DNA of 64,000 nucleotides from Amborella trichopoda. Taxonomy: Eukaryota; Streptophyta; Magnoliopsida; Amborellales; Amborellaceae. The notes under the pieces are model-generated. The model did not search any database and was not told where the DNA came from. It saw only the letters and a program-made list of their open reading frames with translations. Shown piece after piece: positions 43,113-54,865 of this stretch. Both the position numbers and the translations under genes were made by a program. Numbering within the stretch: position 1 is the stretch's first letter; every line of letters starts with the position of its first letter. The DNA lies in assembly GCF_000471905.2 (NCBI RefSeq), contig NW_006500104.1:3690252-3754251 (forward strand), written 5' to 3'.

Positions 43113-45973
43113 TTGCATGCACGCACACAGGACTTCTGAAAGTACTAGGGTATGTGAGCATAAATACGTCTAGGTTACATTCAGTTTAGCACATTATTAT
43201 TTTATATCCTGATGATTTCAAATCTGTCTTATTTTTGTAGCCTCAGATGTTGTTGCTCAACTTCAGATAAGTTTTGTTACAGCTTAGCAGAACTAGAATC
43301 AGTCTATTCTTGGACAAGAGATGGTACAGTAGTTTAATGTTTCTTGAATCAGTTCTCTAGGCAAAGCAGGTACATGTTTTCAAGCAATTCTTGAAGTTTC
43401 CAAACTTTTGGTTTAGATCCATAATTTCAAAAGTTTCGTACATTTAGAAAAATTCCTCAAATCACATGTAAAAGTTGAACTATTTAACATTTCACTGTAG
43501 TAATTATTCGATAAATTTTAGAACCCATAATGAAAAGTTATTTAATGGGCCATTTTAAATTTGATCAAAAGAATAATGGACTATTTGAAACTAGATTAAA
43601 AGGTAAAAAGAAAGATACTAAATAGTTTGAAGAGTGATTTAATAAATTTATCTATATTTTTATACTTCTTGGCTGGGTTTGTCATTGAAGTGTAAGTCTA
43701 ATACTTTAAAGGATGCACAACATATTTTCACTTGCATAAAATCATATAATTTTGAGTCTTTCACAAAGTGAAGTAATAGAAGCTCTGATTCAAAATTTGT
43801 AGAAAATCCAATCACCATTTAAGAGCTTTGTCATTGGTTTTTGAAAACTTGGTAGCAGATTACCAATATTTGTTCCATGGAACTTCATTTGCCCCTACTG
43901 GAAAAGTTGTTATCTCAATTTTTTTTTTTTATAAACAGTGATAGCTCTTGAACGCATGCGCTAATATGAAAACAACTCTTGTTCCCCAATCCACGGGCTT
44001 AGAATTTGATTTATCAAAATTTCGATGAGTGTATCAACTTTTGAAACAATTTCTTTGTCTGACTTGTAATATTTCTACAAATGGAGAAAGATCTCGCCTT
44101 TGTTTTGAACTAGATTGGTAAGGATAAAACTCAAGACATCATATTGCAGCATCCCACTACCTCAACCGAGTTCTAGAAATGGACTCTTTCATCTCTCAAA
44201 GGATTTTGGACCGAAGTTTAGTGTAGGCATATACAGCAGCAAATTTACATTGACAACCCATTAAAGCAGTGGGGATAGCTAAATAAAGCATGTTAACTCC
44301 AAAATATCATATTCATTCGCTAGCTAAATAAAGCATTGTCCCCACCTCCTTGACCATTTAGGCACAAAAAAGGGCAGTACTTGGACCACTTTACTGTTCA
44401 TGGGTGACCCTCATTTGTGACTCTGCATACCACAAAACACTGCTAGGACACTCCTAAAAATATAGATCAAACACATTTTCCAGTATTTACACATAACACC
44501 ATTCCACAAAAGACTTGTCAGCACATCCATATGGGCTTCAATATCTAATATCATTGCACCTTCTGAGGTTTTTATGTTCACTTCTTAACCTCATACAGAC
44601 AAATTAAAAGAAAAAGAAAAAAAGGCATTCATGAATATGCGAAGCCAGATCTTACACGCTTCAAATAAATCGAAGAAACCAGCAATGTCACACACAAGCA
44701 AATAATACACAGAGAAAGCTGGTTTTTAATTTTCATTCACAATATTGATGATTCATCTTTACACAGTTTCGTATCTTGTGTTGGTTTCTATTAGTTCCTA
44801 TTCTCATTCGTTTCAAAATGTTACCACTTTATTACTTATTATACAAGGCCATCAAACCGCATATATAATAACTTAAATACCTCTTAATAATAGACTTTCT
44901 CTATGATGGAAACTCTGAGGCAAGATGCAGCATTTTACATCTTATAACCTTCATCCCATAACAAATCATAATCTTTCTCTTCTCATAGATATGTTCGACC
45001 AATTCTCGAAACTTGATCGATCAAAACAGGCCTAAAATAATGGCTCATCAGGACGCTGCTCCAACACACGTTTTGGCATTTTTAGCAGGGTTTTTCATGT
45101 GACTCGACAGTCAACATTGGTTTTTGTGGCATCTGTGGGTGCCCAGTTTTACCCCATTTAAGTGTGCATGTACATGTAAGGCGCCACCACTTCATGAGTG
45201 GAAATATTTAGAAAATACTTTCGCTCAATACACAATAATGGCAATTTCTGATGAGCGCAAAAATGGAAATTGACAAAGGCACATGCGGCGCCAAACACGC
45301 GATAAAGTAACCCCAAAAAACAATTACATATTTTTTGGGCATAATCTTATCGATGTTTACAATTGATGTTACTAATGCCCAATGGTGGCATGAGCTTGAA
45401 GTTGTTACCAGTCGAACACGATGCATGGGGATGGAGATAATGAGGAATAAATGAATCATAGAAGCTAAATGTGACGATAAACAATCTTGCTTATAAATAC
45501 AGACATGTTGCTCATATGTAGCTGGGGTCGCTGCCTCTTGGCCAAATTCAAGTGCTATAATGGCTTGGGACTTACTGCTTTTGCAGGAGAATGGAAGGAG
45601 CACAACAATGAGGGTGAGTTGGATGCACCACCTCCTCCTAATTGCCCAACTCATGGGGGAGAACTCAAATGGTGGATCGAGGACTCAATTCAAGAGATCA
45701 AATTCTTTCAATGAATGAGAGACAATGAGCGATACTAAGCCTGACACCCTGCCCGGGCAAGGGACCAGCTCCATTGGTGACTGGCTCCCTCAAATAGTGA
45801 TGTGATTTGACTTGAATCCATTCCATCAATTGATTGAGGATGAAGGCAATTCTCAAGATGTTGAGATGTTGGTTTCCATGATTTTGGCATTGTGTCGTTT
45901 TCCTTAAGGTACATTTCGTGTGTAGATGTTCTCTCTCTTGAAGAGATTTCCAAGAGGATGGAAAATGAATACC
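43113..45973. other. no gene recognised
   Basis: AT-rich intergenic DNA. Open stretches at 45208-45654 (minus, 148 codons) and 45487-45714 (plus) overlap each other on opposite strands and contain no domain I know. A short gctaaataaagcat motif occurs twice near 44276 and 44322, flanked by ggggata and tcccca. Confidence 0.45.
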
Positions 45974-45978
45974 ATACC

Positions 45979-47737
45979 TGTTGATATTTTTAAAGAACAT
46001 ATACTCACGTATTCATGGAGAGATAAACACAAATACTTTCTTTCTTGGAGAGAAACACAAAACTCAAGTTTGCTCAACTTTTTCCATACGCACATACTGC
46101 ATTTTTCCACGCACAACCACACATATTTCAATTCAAGGAGCCCAAATATATAGGCGAGTACAACACAACTGCCCACTACCTAGATAACTACCCCTTACAT
46201 CCACTTTTTTCATCATCTTTAACAAACCGCCCATACACTACTATCTATGTATTTATGTACATTGAGAGAGAGATATAACTACCCATACACGTAGAAATAA
46301 CTACCCATATATTCTTATTATTTTGCATCATCAACTTCAACACTCCCCTTTGATGCAAAATTTTATCTTTTTCTTTTAATGCAAAATTTCTTCTTTTAAA
46401 TTTTTTCTTCTTGCTTCTTGTTTCTTCTTACTTCTTCTGCTTCTTGCTTCTTTTTTCTACCTTTTTTTTGCTTCTTCTTCTTCTTCTACTTGTGTTTTGT
46501 TGCTTCATGCTTTTGCTTCTTCTTCTTCTTCTACTTACTTCTTGCTGCTTCTTGTTTTTGCTTCTACTTTTTTTTTCTTGTTTTATTGTATTAAAAAAAA
46601 AACATTCCTTTTTTTTATGCCTTATCAGGTACCATCATGTTTTATGCCTTCTCATGGCATCATCATGTCTTTTCATGACATGACAAACTAGGACTTCAAT
46701 ATCCTATTTTTCTAAACACAATTTATTTTTTATGCTTTCTCATTAGGCATCCTCATGTCTTTTCACAGCATCATCATGCCTTTTCATGGCATGACAAACT
46801 AGGACTTCAATGTCCTATTTTCCTTTTTCAAAAATCATTTTCCTTTTTCAAAAATCATTTTTTCTATGCCTATACCAAGCATGGATTTCCCATCATACCT
46901 TTCCATGGCACGACAAACTAGGACTGCAATATCCTATTTTCATTTTTTCAAAAATCATTTTTCCTATGCCTACACTAGGCATAGATTTTCCATTATGCCT
47001 TTCCATGGCACGACATACCAAGACTGCAGTGTCCTACTTTTCTTCTTTCCTAAAACAAAACAATTTTCATTTTTCTTATGCTTACATAAGCATTGATTTC
47101 CCATGAGGACTACTCATGTCCTCCTTTCGAAACTTTTTTTTTTTAATCTCATTTTATGAAAACCTTTGCAAAAACTCGACTTCAAGAGCTCTCCAATTTT
47201 GTTTCCCATTTTTAAAATCTCCATCTTCTTCTTCCAAGAAGATCTCATTTAAGAAAAAAAAAATTCCCTTTTTTAATTTTTATTGCAAATCACCTAACAT
47301 TTTAATCAAAATAATTTTTTTATTTTTCAAAATCGCCTTCTTCTTTTTTATCAAGTCCCAAACATTGTTTACATTTTAAAAACAATGATACCACTATTGA
47401 TTTTTTTAAACACAAAACTCAAGTTTACTCAACTTTTAACATACGTACACAGTACATTTTTCCTCGTACACTACATTTTTCGGCACACAACCATACACAC
47501 ATGTCAATTCAAGGAGCCCAAATATATAGGCAAGTACAGCACAAATGCCCACTACCTAGATAACTACCCATTGCCCAGATAACTACCGATTACATCCACT
47601 TTTTTTATCATCTTTAACAAACTGCCCATACACCACTATCTATGTACTTATCTACGTGGAGAGAGAGATATAACTGCCCATACATGTAGAGATAACTACC
47701 CATATATTCCTATTAATTTGCATCATCATATTCAACA
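45979..47737 (-). mobile_element. complete non-autonomous LTR retrotransposon, 1.76 kb, with target duplication
   Basis: Direct LTRs at 45979-46342 (364 bp) and 47395-47737 (343 bp) share aaacacaaaactcaagttt, tcaattcaaggagcccaaat, ccactacctagataactacc and a ttgcatcatca..ttcaaca end. The flanks give a perfect 5-bp target duplication, atacc at 45974-45978 and 47738-47742. On the minus strand the primer site tggtatca follows the right (5') LTR (complement at 47386-47393), and a polypurine tract (aaaggggag) precedes the left (3') LTR. LTR termini TGTTGA, primer site and catgatgatg/ctttccatggca repeats tie it to the 26-30 kb array. The internal region is only about 1.05 kb. Where the array has the dsRNA-binding-like cargo, this copy has a GAA/GAAGC-rich purine tract (46395-46570, read on minus). 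No proteins are encoded. Confidence 0.88.
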
Positions 47738-47862
47738 ATACCACCCGAGGTATGAAGCCTGTTTCCCCCATATCTTTTATACATATATTCCTATTAATTT
47801 GCATCATCATATTCAACAATACCACCCGAGGTATGATGCCAGTTTCCCCCATATCTTTTATA
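47701..47862. repeat. 81-bp tandem duplication across the LTR/flank junction
   Basis: catatattcctattaatttg at 47701 recurs at 47782, each followed by the LTR end ttcaaca, the target site atacc and then acccgaggtatgaagcctgt or its variant. The duplicated unit contains 37 bp of LTR and 44 bp of flank, so it arose after insertion. Confidence 0.9.
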
Positions 47863-48479
47863 GAAGCATCAACCTCATGTGCTTTCATACCCGTTGATAT
47901 ACAAAGAAAGAAGCCTAGGAACGTGGGAGAGAGATTTCTTGCAAACCAAACATGCCCTTGGGAAGAGACAAAGAGAAGGCCTGAGTGTTTTGCTATAGCT
48001 TTGTGCAAAGGGCAGTCTAGTTTAATTAACCATAACTTATGTCCACTATGTGTTCTCACTGTTGTATTGTGGCATAGCATGCCTTTTTTTTTTGTCTTGA
48101 AATATTCTTTGTTCCATTTCCTTTTTCTTCGCTTGTACTATATTTTGTATATCAACGAAATATACATATCTTCTTTCAATGATATATTGGTGACATTTTG
48201 TTTTAGTAGTTACCTACCAATCGAATATACCTTTTTCTTTTGTCGGAAGTGTAAACGTAACAAATTTGTCAAAAATAAAAAATAAAAATAAAAAAAAATG
48301 TGGAGTGCTCTGGAAGGAGTTTTTGGGACATGTGAATCATTTTAGAAAAGTCTATAGTGTTAGGATTTAAGAACCCTCTTAAATGCGGAAACATGAATCC
48401 CAAAAGTTGGATCCCACTAAGATCATGTACTTATTTTGCTAGAAACAAAATAGGAGAGAGTACAAGCCATCAGCTTGTA
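47863..48479. other. no gene recognised
   Basis: The plus open stretch 47752-48285 starts in the LTR duplication and runs through AT-rich DNA. It includes AFIPVDIQRKKPRNVG and a hydrophobic end but no known domain. Around 48300-48470 the copia RT on the minus strand gives way to unrelated sequence, marking the truncated 3' end of the element at 48480-52030. Confidence 0.4.
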
Positions 48480-48619
48480 ACTTAACCTTATAAACCCATT
48501 TACTATCATTGGAATGTTTGTTAGTAGTCAACAGAACTAAATCCCAAGTGTGGTTCCCCTCTAAAGTTGCAATTTTCCATTCATCGCAATGCACCAATAT
48601 TAGAGTTTAGATGCCTGAG

Positions 48620-49771
48620 AATAAGAGGATGGTTCATGAAAAGAAGGGTTGGTAGTTGTTATTGAAAAACATGTATGGGATGAGCTGACCACTGGCAAGT
48701 TTAGACGATTAGGAGGAAAAGACTTACGAAGAGACCACCGAAGTTGTTGAAAGTCAATAGCCCGATCAACAATTATAGGTCATATATGATCAACACTAGG
48801 AAGGGCTAGCTCATTGGAATTGCTACCTTGTGAATTAGGAATGTCGAATCCAGGGAGGATTGAAAACCCAGGTGCATGTGTGGGTGTAGTAGGGTGTAAA
48901 TGGTGTTGATGAAAAGGTATATTTTCAAAAAAGGGTAACATATCACGAGATTCTCACACGATTAATAGTATGATCAAAGCAGTGATACCCCTTTTAATTG
49001 GTTGTATAACCCACAAACATGCACTTGACAGATTTAGGTGAGAGTTTATCCCGTGCAAGAGAGGGAAGAAGAACAAGACAAGTGCACCCAAACACACGTA
49101 AGTGTGAGTACTCAAGGGATTTTTGAAAAAGATTATGAAAAGGTGAAACATTGTGCAAAACAGGAGTATGAAGAAGATTAACAAGATACACAACAATGGA
49201 GATTGTTTTAGCCCACATATTCTTTGGAGAATGAGTGCTTATAAGAAGAGAGCGAGCAGTTTCAAGGATATGCCGATGTTTTCTTTCGGCAACTCCATTT
49301 TATTTAGGGGTATGAGGGCATGAACGTTGATGAATAATGTCATTTATATGAAGATATACATGAAATTCATTGGATAGGTACTCCCCGCTGAATCGAACCT
49401 AAAGACTTTAATATTTTTCGCAAATTGGTTTTTAATCATACTATGGAAGTACTTAAAGACACTAAACATACTTGATTTATGTTTGAGAAAATAAACCCAT
49501 ATGTATTTAGAAGAAAATCAATAAATGTCGCATAATAAGAAAAACTACTAATCGAAGAAACATGAGCAGATCCCCACACATCAGAGTGCACTAAAGAAAA
49601 AGGGCTGGTACTTTTATTATTACTATGGGGGAAAAGCAAAGCCAAGTGTTTTGCCAACTTACAACTCTCACATAAAATATCTTTATTGACTTTTTTATTT
49701 GAAAAGACAATAGGTAAAAGTCTAGAATTCAAAATAGATAACATTTTTTTAGAGTGTGGATGACCTAACAT
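48620..49771 (-). pseudogene. copia integrase and start of RT
   Basis: MLGHPHSKKMLSIL and CESCKLAKHLALLF form the zinc-binding GAG_pre-integrase end. PFSLVHSDVWGSAHVSS carries the first catalytic Asp, and SYYATFIDFLLNTYGF has the second region (canonical DDFSRYTW reads DFLLNTYG). The third catalytic area (PQQNGVAERKHRHI-like) lies at about 49260-49300 and is broken. From 49218, NMWAKTISIVVYLVNLLHT, VLHNVSPFHNLF, HLRVFGCTCLVLLPS and SVKCMFVGYTTN complete the integrase. A HTWDLV-like and SKWVYKVKLQADG block at 48480-48600 opens RT. Confidence 0.85.
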
Positions 49772-49777
49772 ACAGTG

Positions 49778-50467
49778 TCAAACATACCAGAAAGAATTTG
49801 ATTGGCTTATTTCATGAGAAGCAGGAGAAATGTGGCAAACATGTAGGGCATGTAAAAGGTGAGAAAGAGCCTCGTTGAAGTTAATTGTGAAGAGCCAACC
49901 CTTCTTAATGCCTTTCCCAATCACCTTCCCTGTTGCTTGATCCTGCACCACACAACCTTTATTAGAAAATGAGACTAGACACTTATTGTCAACTAATTGC
50001 CCAACAGATATCAAATTAAGAGGAAGGTTGGGAACATCATGGACATCCATAAGTAACAAGGAACTACTAGATGGACCAAGAATAGTGATTTTACCAGAGT
50101 GGGTAACATGAAGAGGAGATCCATTATCAGTAAAATATGTCATTTTACCTAAATAAGGTGTCACAGAGGATAATTGAGAAATTTGTCCTGTCAAATGGTT
50201 AGATGCTCCTAAGTCTATGATCCAAGTGTTTGAAAGAGTATTTGAATTACCTGATAAGCCCAAGCCAGCTAAGGCATGAGCAAGTTGCTGAAGTGTATTT
50301 GAGTCAATAGAGGGAAAACCTAGAATGAGTGGAGGAACTGTAGATGATGTAGGTGTAGAAGAAGAGTGGGAATCAGTAGAAACAACATCCTCCATGGCAA
50401 TTGAACTAGGAATAGAGGCCAATGTAGCCAATTGAGGAGAACCACTTGTAGAAGCCTTTCCACACAT
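49778..50467 (-). pseudogene. copia aspartic protease region
   Basis: A 229-codon open frame: Ser/Thr-rich linker, then NTWIIDLGASNHLTGQ, the copia protease active site. The canonical D-S/T-G triad reads D-L-G here. DNGSPLHVTHSGKITIL, VHDVPNLPLNLISVGQL and CLVSFSNKGCVVQDQATGK follow as expected. Continues out of frame into the integrase piece at 49436-49771. Confidence 0.88.
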
Positions 50468-51137
50468 GTGACACTCGGCAATTACATGGCCAGATGTTTT
50501 GCAATAATTGTAAAAAAAAAACTGCTTTTCGCAATTTGTAGCTATGTGTCCTTTTTGTCTGCATATGTTGCATTGTACTTGGCTAAAGTTGAAATCTTGT
50601 TAGAGTCATTTGGTAGAGCCAAAGCCATATCAATGATGTCTGATGAATTGGATTTGCAAATCCTAAGAGAACCTAAGCGAGTTTCCTCAGCAAGGAAATC
50701 TGAGAGGGCATCATCTAGTGATGTAGCGAGAGTGCAATGAAGAGTGGATGCTCTCATACTGATCGCAACCCCATTAGAAATTGGAATTAATGAGTCTAGT
50801 TTCTTGCTTTAGTAACTGCCTCGTTAGGTGACTCTGTCTTCATCGAGTCCATCTCATTCCATATGCTCGATAGGGAATTGAAATAGTCTTGGACAGAGGA
50901 ATCCCCTTGGTGTGTTTTTATGCTTTCTGTTTCGAGTGCATAGAGACAACCTGTATTTGTTTGAGAGTAAATCTTCTTCAAATAAACCCACATAGCTTTG
51001 GCATTAGGTTGATATGTGAGGTTGATCCCAATTTTGTGCTCAACGAAATTTATGATCCATGTAACAGTGCAACTATCGATAGCAAACCAATCATTGCGCC
51101 CACTCATCGGTAGGTTGGGGAATATAACCATCAACAT
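50468..51137 (-). pseudogene. copia Gag remnant
   Basis: MSGRNDWFAIDSCTVTW, then AKAMWVYLKKIYSQTNTG and HQGDSSVQDYFNSLSSIWNE are landmarks of the UBN2-type copia Gag. After a frameshift near 50800 the rest is readable down to a zinc-knuckle-like YNYCKTSGHVIAEC near 50480-50520, in which the first Cys is Tyr. The protein packages element RNA in the cytoplasm. Confidence 0.85.
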
Positions 51138-51369
51138 AGCCCTATAACTTTCTTCCTATAAAAAAGCGTGGCATCTGGAGAGGCCACAAGCCGTAATTCT
51201 TTCCTTTAAGACACATAAATAATAGCACTCTTTGTATTATTCTTGGATTATATGGCAGGAGAGAGAAGCAAAAGATTAAGTGGGTTGAGGGAAGCAGTAG
51301 CAATAGTGGACCGATCACATTCCAATGATGCTCGAATCAAAAGAAATGAAAGGAACAAATAAAAATAAC

Positions 51370-51570
51370 GAGAATTTCAAGAGACTCTTCAACTTTAAAA
51401 AGGACAGAAATGGCTACTAGAAATGGTTGGCGGACAACTTGGCTTCTGGTGGAGCTGTCGAAGACCCGTGGGAAAAGGCAATTCAATGGCCTGGTATTGC
51501 TGTGTACAAGAATACCCTCAAATCAGTTGGCATTGCTGGTCTCTACCGTGGTTTCAACATCTCATGTGCG
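51370..51570 (+). pseudogene. ADP/ATP carrier (mitochondrial carrier family) fragment
   Basis: Plus translation reads NFKRLFNFKKDRNGY[16 protein letters not shown], then [20 protein letters not shown] and [12 protein letters not shown]. These are two colinear pieces of the mitochondrial adenine nucleotide translocator: the matrix-loop [26 protein letters not shown] segment, and [29 protein letters not shown]. The roughly 30 residues between, including a transmembrane helix and the (R/K)RRRMMM-proximal region, are deleted without changing frame. One Trp codon is TAG. The host protein exchanges ADP and ATP across the inner mitochondrial membrane. The fragment lies antisense inside the leader of the copia element, between its primer site and Gag, so it was probably captured by the element. 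Confidence 0.88.
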
Positions 51571-51854
51571 CTCACCAAAAACAAATTGAGGAAAGAGACA
51601 AAGGAGTTTACTTGCAAAAAGACAAACAAGAGTGAAAAAAAAAACAAAACGAGAGGCAATTGAGACATGAGGCGAGGGTGCGAAAGATGGTTCAAAGGTA
51701 GGGTGCAAGGGAACTGGTTTCTCTCTCTATACTTTTAGAGCTTATAAAGAAGCAAAAGAAAAAATCGATCCATTACTGACCTTCACAAAAAAACTGCGAC
51801 CATATGTGAGCAGCAATGGACGAATCAGTGAATAAGTTACACAAGCAATGCCTC

Positions 51855-51867
51855 GCCTCTGATACCA
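51855..51867 (-). promoter_or_regulatory. primer-binding site (initiator tRNA-Met type)
   Basis: gcctctgatacca on plus is tggtatcagaggc on minus, one base different from the common tggtatcagagcc-type site. It abuts the LTR end (tgatagg on plus at 51868), fixing the LTR border. Confidence 0.85.
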
Positions 51868-52030
51868 TGATAGGTTTTGCGGAAGTACAGATGGTAGAGA
51901 GATAAAAAGAGAGATGGAATTTGTAGCCAATTTCGATTAACAAAAACGAAACCCTAAAGGGGTTTATAATAAAAGACAGATGAAATATATAGATATGTGC
52001 ACATTATTAAAAACAACATTAGACAATAAA
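51868..52030 (-). repeat. partial 5' LTR of the copia element
   Basis: Begins tgataggttttgcggaagta on plus (end of U5 on minus) and contains a ggggtttataat motif that could be a promoter element. It is truncated at about 52030 by the neighbouring copia element. No second LTR was found. Confidence 0.65.
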
Positions 52031-53028
52031 ATGGAGATCAAATAAATATTATTGAAAGAAATGATGACAATGTGCCGACTTTGTTATTAGCTTAAAAATA
52101 GGATGAGAGAAGCCAAAATAATAGTTGTTATTTGGACACAAGTGCAAGTAATCACATGTGTGGAACAAGAGAAATGTTCGTAGAACTAAGTGAGTCCCTA
52201 AAAGGAGATTTCTCAAAGACCTAAGGAAAAGGAAAAGAAACTATTTTAATACAACTAAAAAAAGTGGATCATCCATATATTCTTGTTGTTTATTATGTTC
52301 TTGTATTGAGAAACAATATATTGAGCGTGGGTCAACTTTTGGAAGAAGGCTATAACATTCATTTGAAAGACCTCGCTCACACAATAGAAGATAAAAATAA
52401 TACACTGATTGCAAGAGTAGAGAGGTTCAGGAATAGATTATTCACTTTGAATATTAAATTTGATTCGATGGAGTGTTTTAATTCGATAATAAAAATAAAT
52501 CTTAGTTATGGCATTTGCTTTTCGGACATCTTAATTTTAATTGTTTGATATTGTTATTGAAGGCTCATGCGGTGAAAGGATTATCCATAATAGATCAGTC
52601 AAATAAAATTTGTGAATGACAAATATTGTGAAGGCAGCATAGGAGCAGTTTTCCAATTGGATATTCATGGATAACATCTAAGCCCTTGCACGTGTGCCTT
52701 CTTATGTAGTTGGATCATTTGGAGTATTGTCAAATGGAAATAACAAGTATTTTCTAACTTTTTTTGACAATTTTAGTAAACAAACATGAATTTATTTCTA
52801 AAGAGAAAAATCAAAAGTATTTGAGATTTTTAAATAGTTTAAGGCCATATGTTGGAAGGAAAAGGGAGAATTGCCTAGAAGTTTTGAGGAAGAATAGAAC
52901 TGGAGAATACACCTCAAATATTTTTCAAGAATTTTGAAGGGAGAATGGAATTAAATACCAATTAACTACTACATACAACCCTCAGCAAAATTGCGTCTCT
53001 AAAAGAAAGAATATAACTATTCTAGAAA
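52031..53028 (+). pseudogene. Ty1/copia element, left part (Gag end, protease, integrase)
   Basis: Plus strand: NVPTLLLA near 52075, then CYLDTSASNHMCG (protease; canonical DTGAS reads DTSAS), REMFVELSESLKGD, an LRNNILSVGQLLEEGYNIHL block, VKGLSIIDQSNKICE, QHRSSFPIGYSW, NNKYFLTFFDNFSK-like pieces, a LKVLRKNRTGEYTS block (catalytic Asp region of integrase; R-S/T-D reads RKN) and FQEF. It stops after SKRKNITILEM at 53028, where the gypsy element begins. The remainder of the same copia ORF resumes at 62884. Many frameshifts. Confidence 0.85.
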
Positions 53029-54865
53029 TGGACTTGAACCTAGTTGCCCCTTCATCAATCCCTTTGCATGCACATGAGAGAGAAAGGTCTTGGTCTCTAT
53101 GGGTCTTGGTTAGGGTCCAAAGTCTAAGTGTATCGCTTAAGTGGATTGTGTTAGGGTATGGTGTATGGTATGGGGTAGGGTATAGAATAACTAAATGGTA
53201 TGGTGTACTATGGTGTATGAAGTACTATGGTGTATGGAATAGGGTAGGGTGTAGGCTAGTTAAGGTAGGGTGTAGGGTGTATGGAGTAGTATTGCGAGCT
53301 AAGGGTAAGTTGTATGGAAGCTAGAAGTTCTAGGGTGTATGGGATTGCGAGTTGGGAATCCTAAGGGAATGGGAATTTTGGGGTTCTAGGGAGTGAAGGA
53401 TTCCTATGGGTATTTTGTCTCTCTAGAAAATGTTTCTCTCTCCTCCCCTTTTGAGTCTTGAATTTGAAAGCAAAGCATAATAACAAGCCTAAATCACAAG
53501 AATTTCAAGCCTTCAACAGAGAATTCAAGAATTACCAAGAGCTTCCAAAATCTCAATTACAAATGACTTAAGCAACCCCAAAACAAGGGTGGATTTCTCT
53601 AAAACAACCAAAATTGTCAAAATATACACATTTTATGAATTAAAATATTAATCCCTTTTTGGACCAAATAACCAAAATACCCTTCACCACTTTCAACAAA
53701 TGAAAAAATCATCCCTCCAGGGGGGGCCTCTTGCCATTGCTTAGGCCTCAAGAGCTTTTTCAGACATTTATAGTGGAAATTCGAGCGATCAAACATTGTA
53801 GAATTGATGCTTGAACCATTACGCATGTTTTGATACGCTTTGATCGTCTTGAAAAGGATTTTTAAAGAAAAACCCAAAATCCGGCCATGTGTCATAAACT
53901 TGTGATTCTTCGACTACCAATCCTGCACGATCCATGACGTTCTGAATGTTTATTTTGATCACATATTGAATAGGATACTATGATTATTTTGTGATAATTT
54001 CATCAATTTTGATCTCCATTTGAGCACGCTCCAATTTTCGGAAGTTGCCGGAAAATGGGATTCAAACGACTGGAAAAGTATGCCATCTTTGACTTCAAAT
54101 TTTGTTGTCATTCTTCCTCTGATTGTTCACAAAAATTATATAAAATTGTAGCTCTTCAAAGCACGGTCGCAATGGACTCATACTTGCAATGATTCGATAT
54201 CAGGATCTTGAGCTATGGCTTCTCAGAGAATTAAATGTTATTTTTAAAAGCTGAATTTTCATGCTTCAAGCCCATCTTCTTTATAAGAATTCTATCGTTT
54301 CAGGCCACTATAGCGCGTGCCATATGTCAAGTTATGAGCATTTGAAGTTCATCTCGAAATGAGAAACACAGTTCCTATAAATGGAAACTGGTTCACTGAG
54401 GCTGTACCACAATAGTGTAAAACCCACCCTTTTATGGTAAGTTAGGTCCATAATAGTCCTGAAGGGTCCGATTGAGCTGAAAATTGGAACCTGGGGTTTT
54501 CTCAATGTTTTGGATCAGAGGGTGGTAGTCTGATACTATTTTGAGACTCATAAAATGGGATTATAGTTATAGGGTCTATTTTCAGCTTGAAAGGAACTGG
54601 ATTTGAAAACTGAGTTTCTTCTTAATCATCTCAAAACTTATCAAAACGTGACAAAACTTTACAGGTATCCTTAGGATATTCATAACTACCCTCTCATGAA
54701 ATTTGAGTTGATTCTGACACTTCTTCAAAGGTCTCCCAATATTATGCTTATTGTTATAGTGTTCTCATGGTCTGTCGGCGTCTTGAAAACCAGCGGGACC
54801 AAGTTACAATCGGCTCTATCCTTTTTTGCCCCAGGGATACAAGTATGTAAAAAATGACGTTAACA
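53029..54865 (-). repeat. 3' LTR of the nested gypsy element
   Basis: The right end reads tgacgttaaca on plus (TGTTAACG on minus). Homologous to the solo LTR at 11116-13241 over most of its length and to 61900-62883 over its right 0.9 kb. Shared landmarks include ccggaaaatgggattc, tcacaaaaattatat and the gttctcatggtctgtcgg tail. 53150-53290 is a gtatgg/tagggt-rich degenerate tract. The left edge is placed where copia coding stops. Confidence 0.7.

Larger units (their letters stand above)
48480..52030 (-). mobile_element. 3'-truncated Ty1/copia retrotransposon
   Basis: Minus-strand order from right to left: partial 5' LTR (51868-about 52030), primer site (51855-51867), leader holding an antisense carrier fragment, Gag, protease, integrase, and the first residues of RT (near 48480-48620). 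RT is then cut off. The 5' LTR itself is cut at about 52030 where a plus-strand copia element starts. Reading frames are fairly well preserved, so this is one of the younger insertions, but stops and frameshifts are present. Confidence 0.88.

Noticed and set aside
45208-45654. 148-codon minus-strand open stretch
   Set aside because: No domain, overlaps an open stretch on the other strand, no splice or promoter context. Kept only as unassigned.
47752-48285. 177-codon plus-strand open stretch
   Set aside because: Begins inside an 81-bp tandem duplication derived from an LTR end and runs into AT-rich DNA. No recognisable domain.
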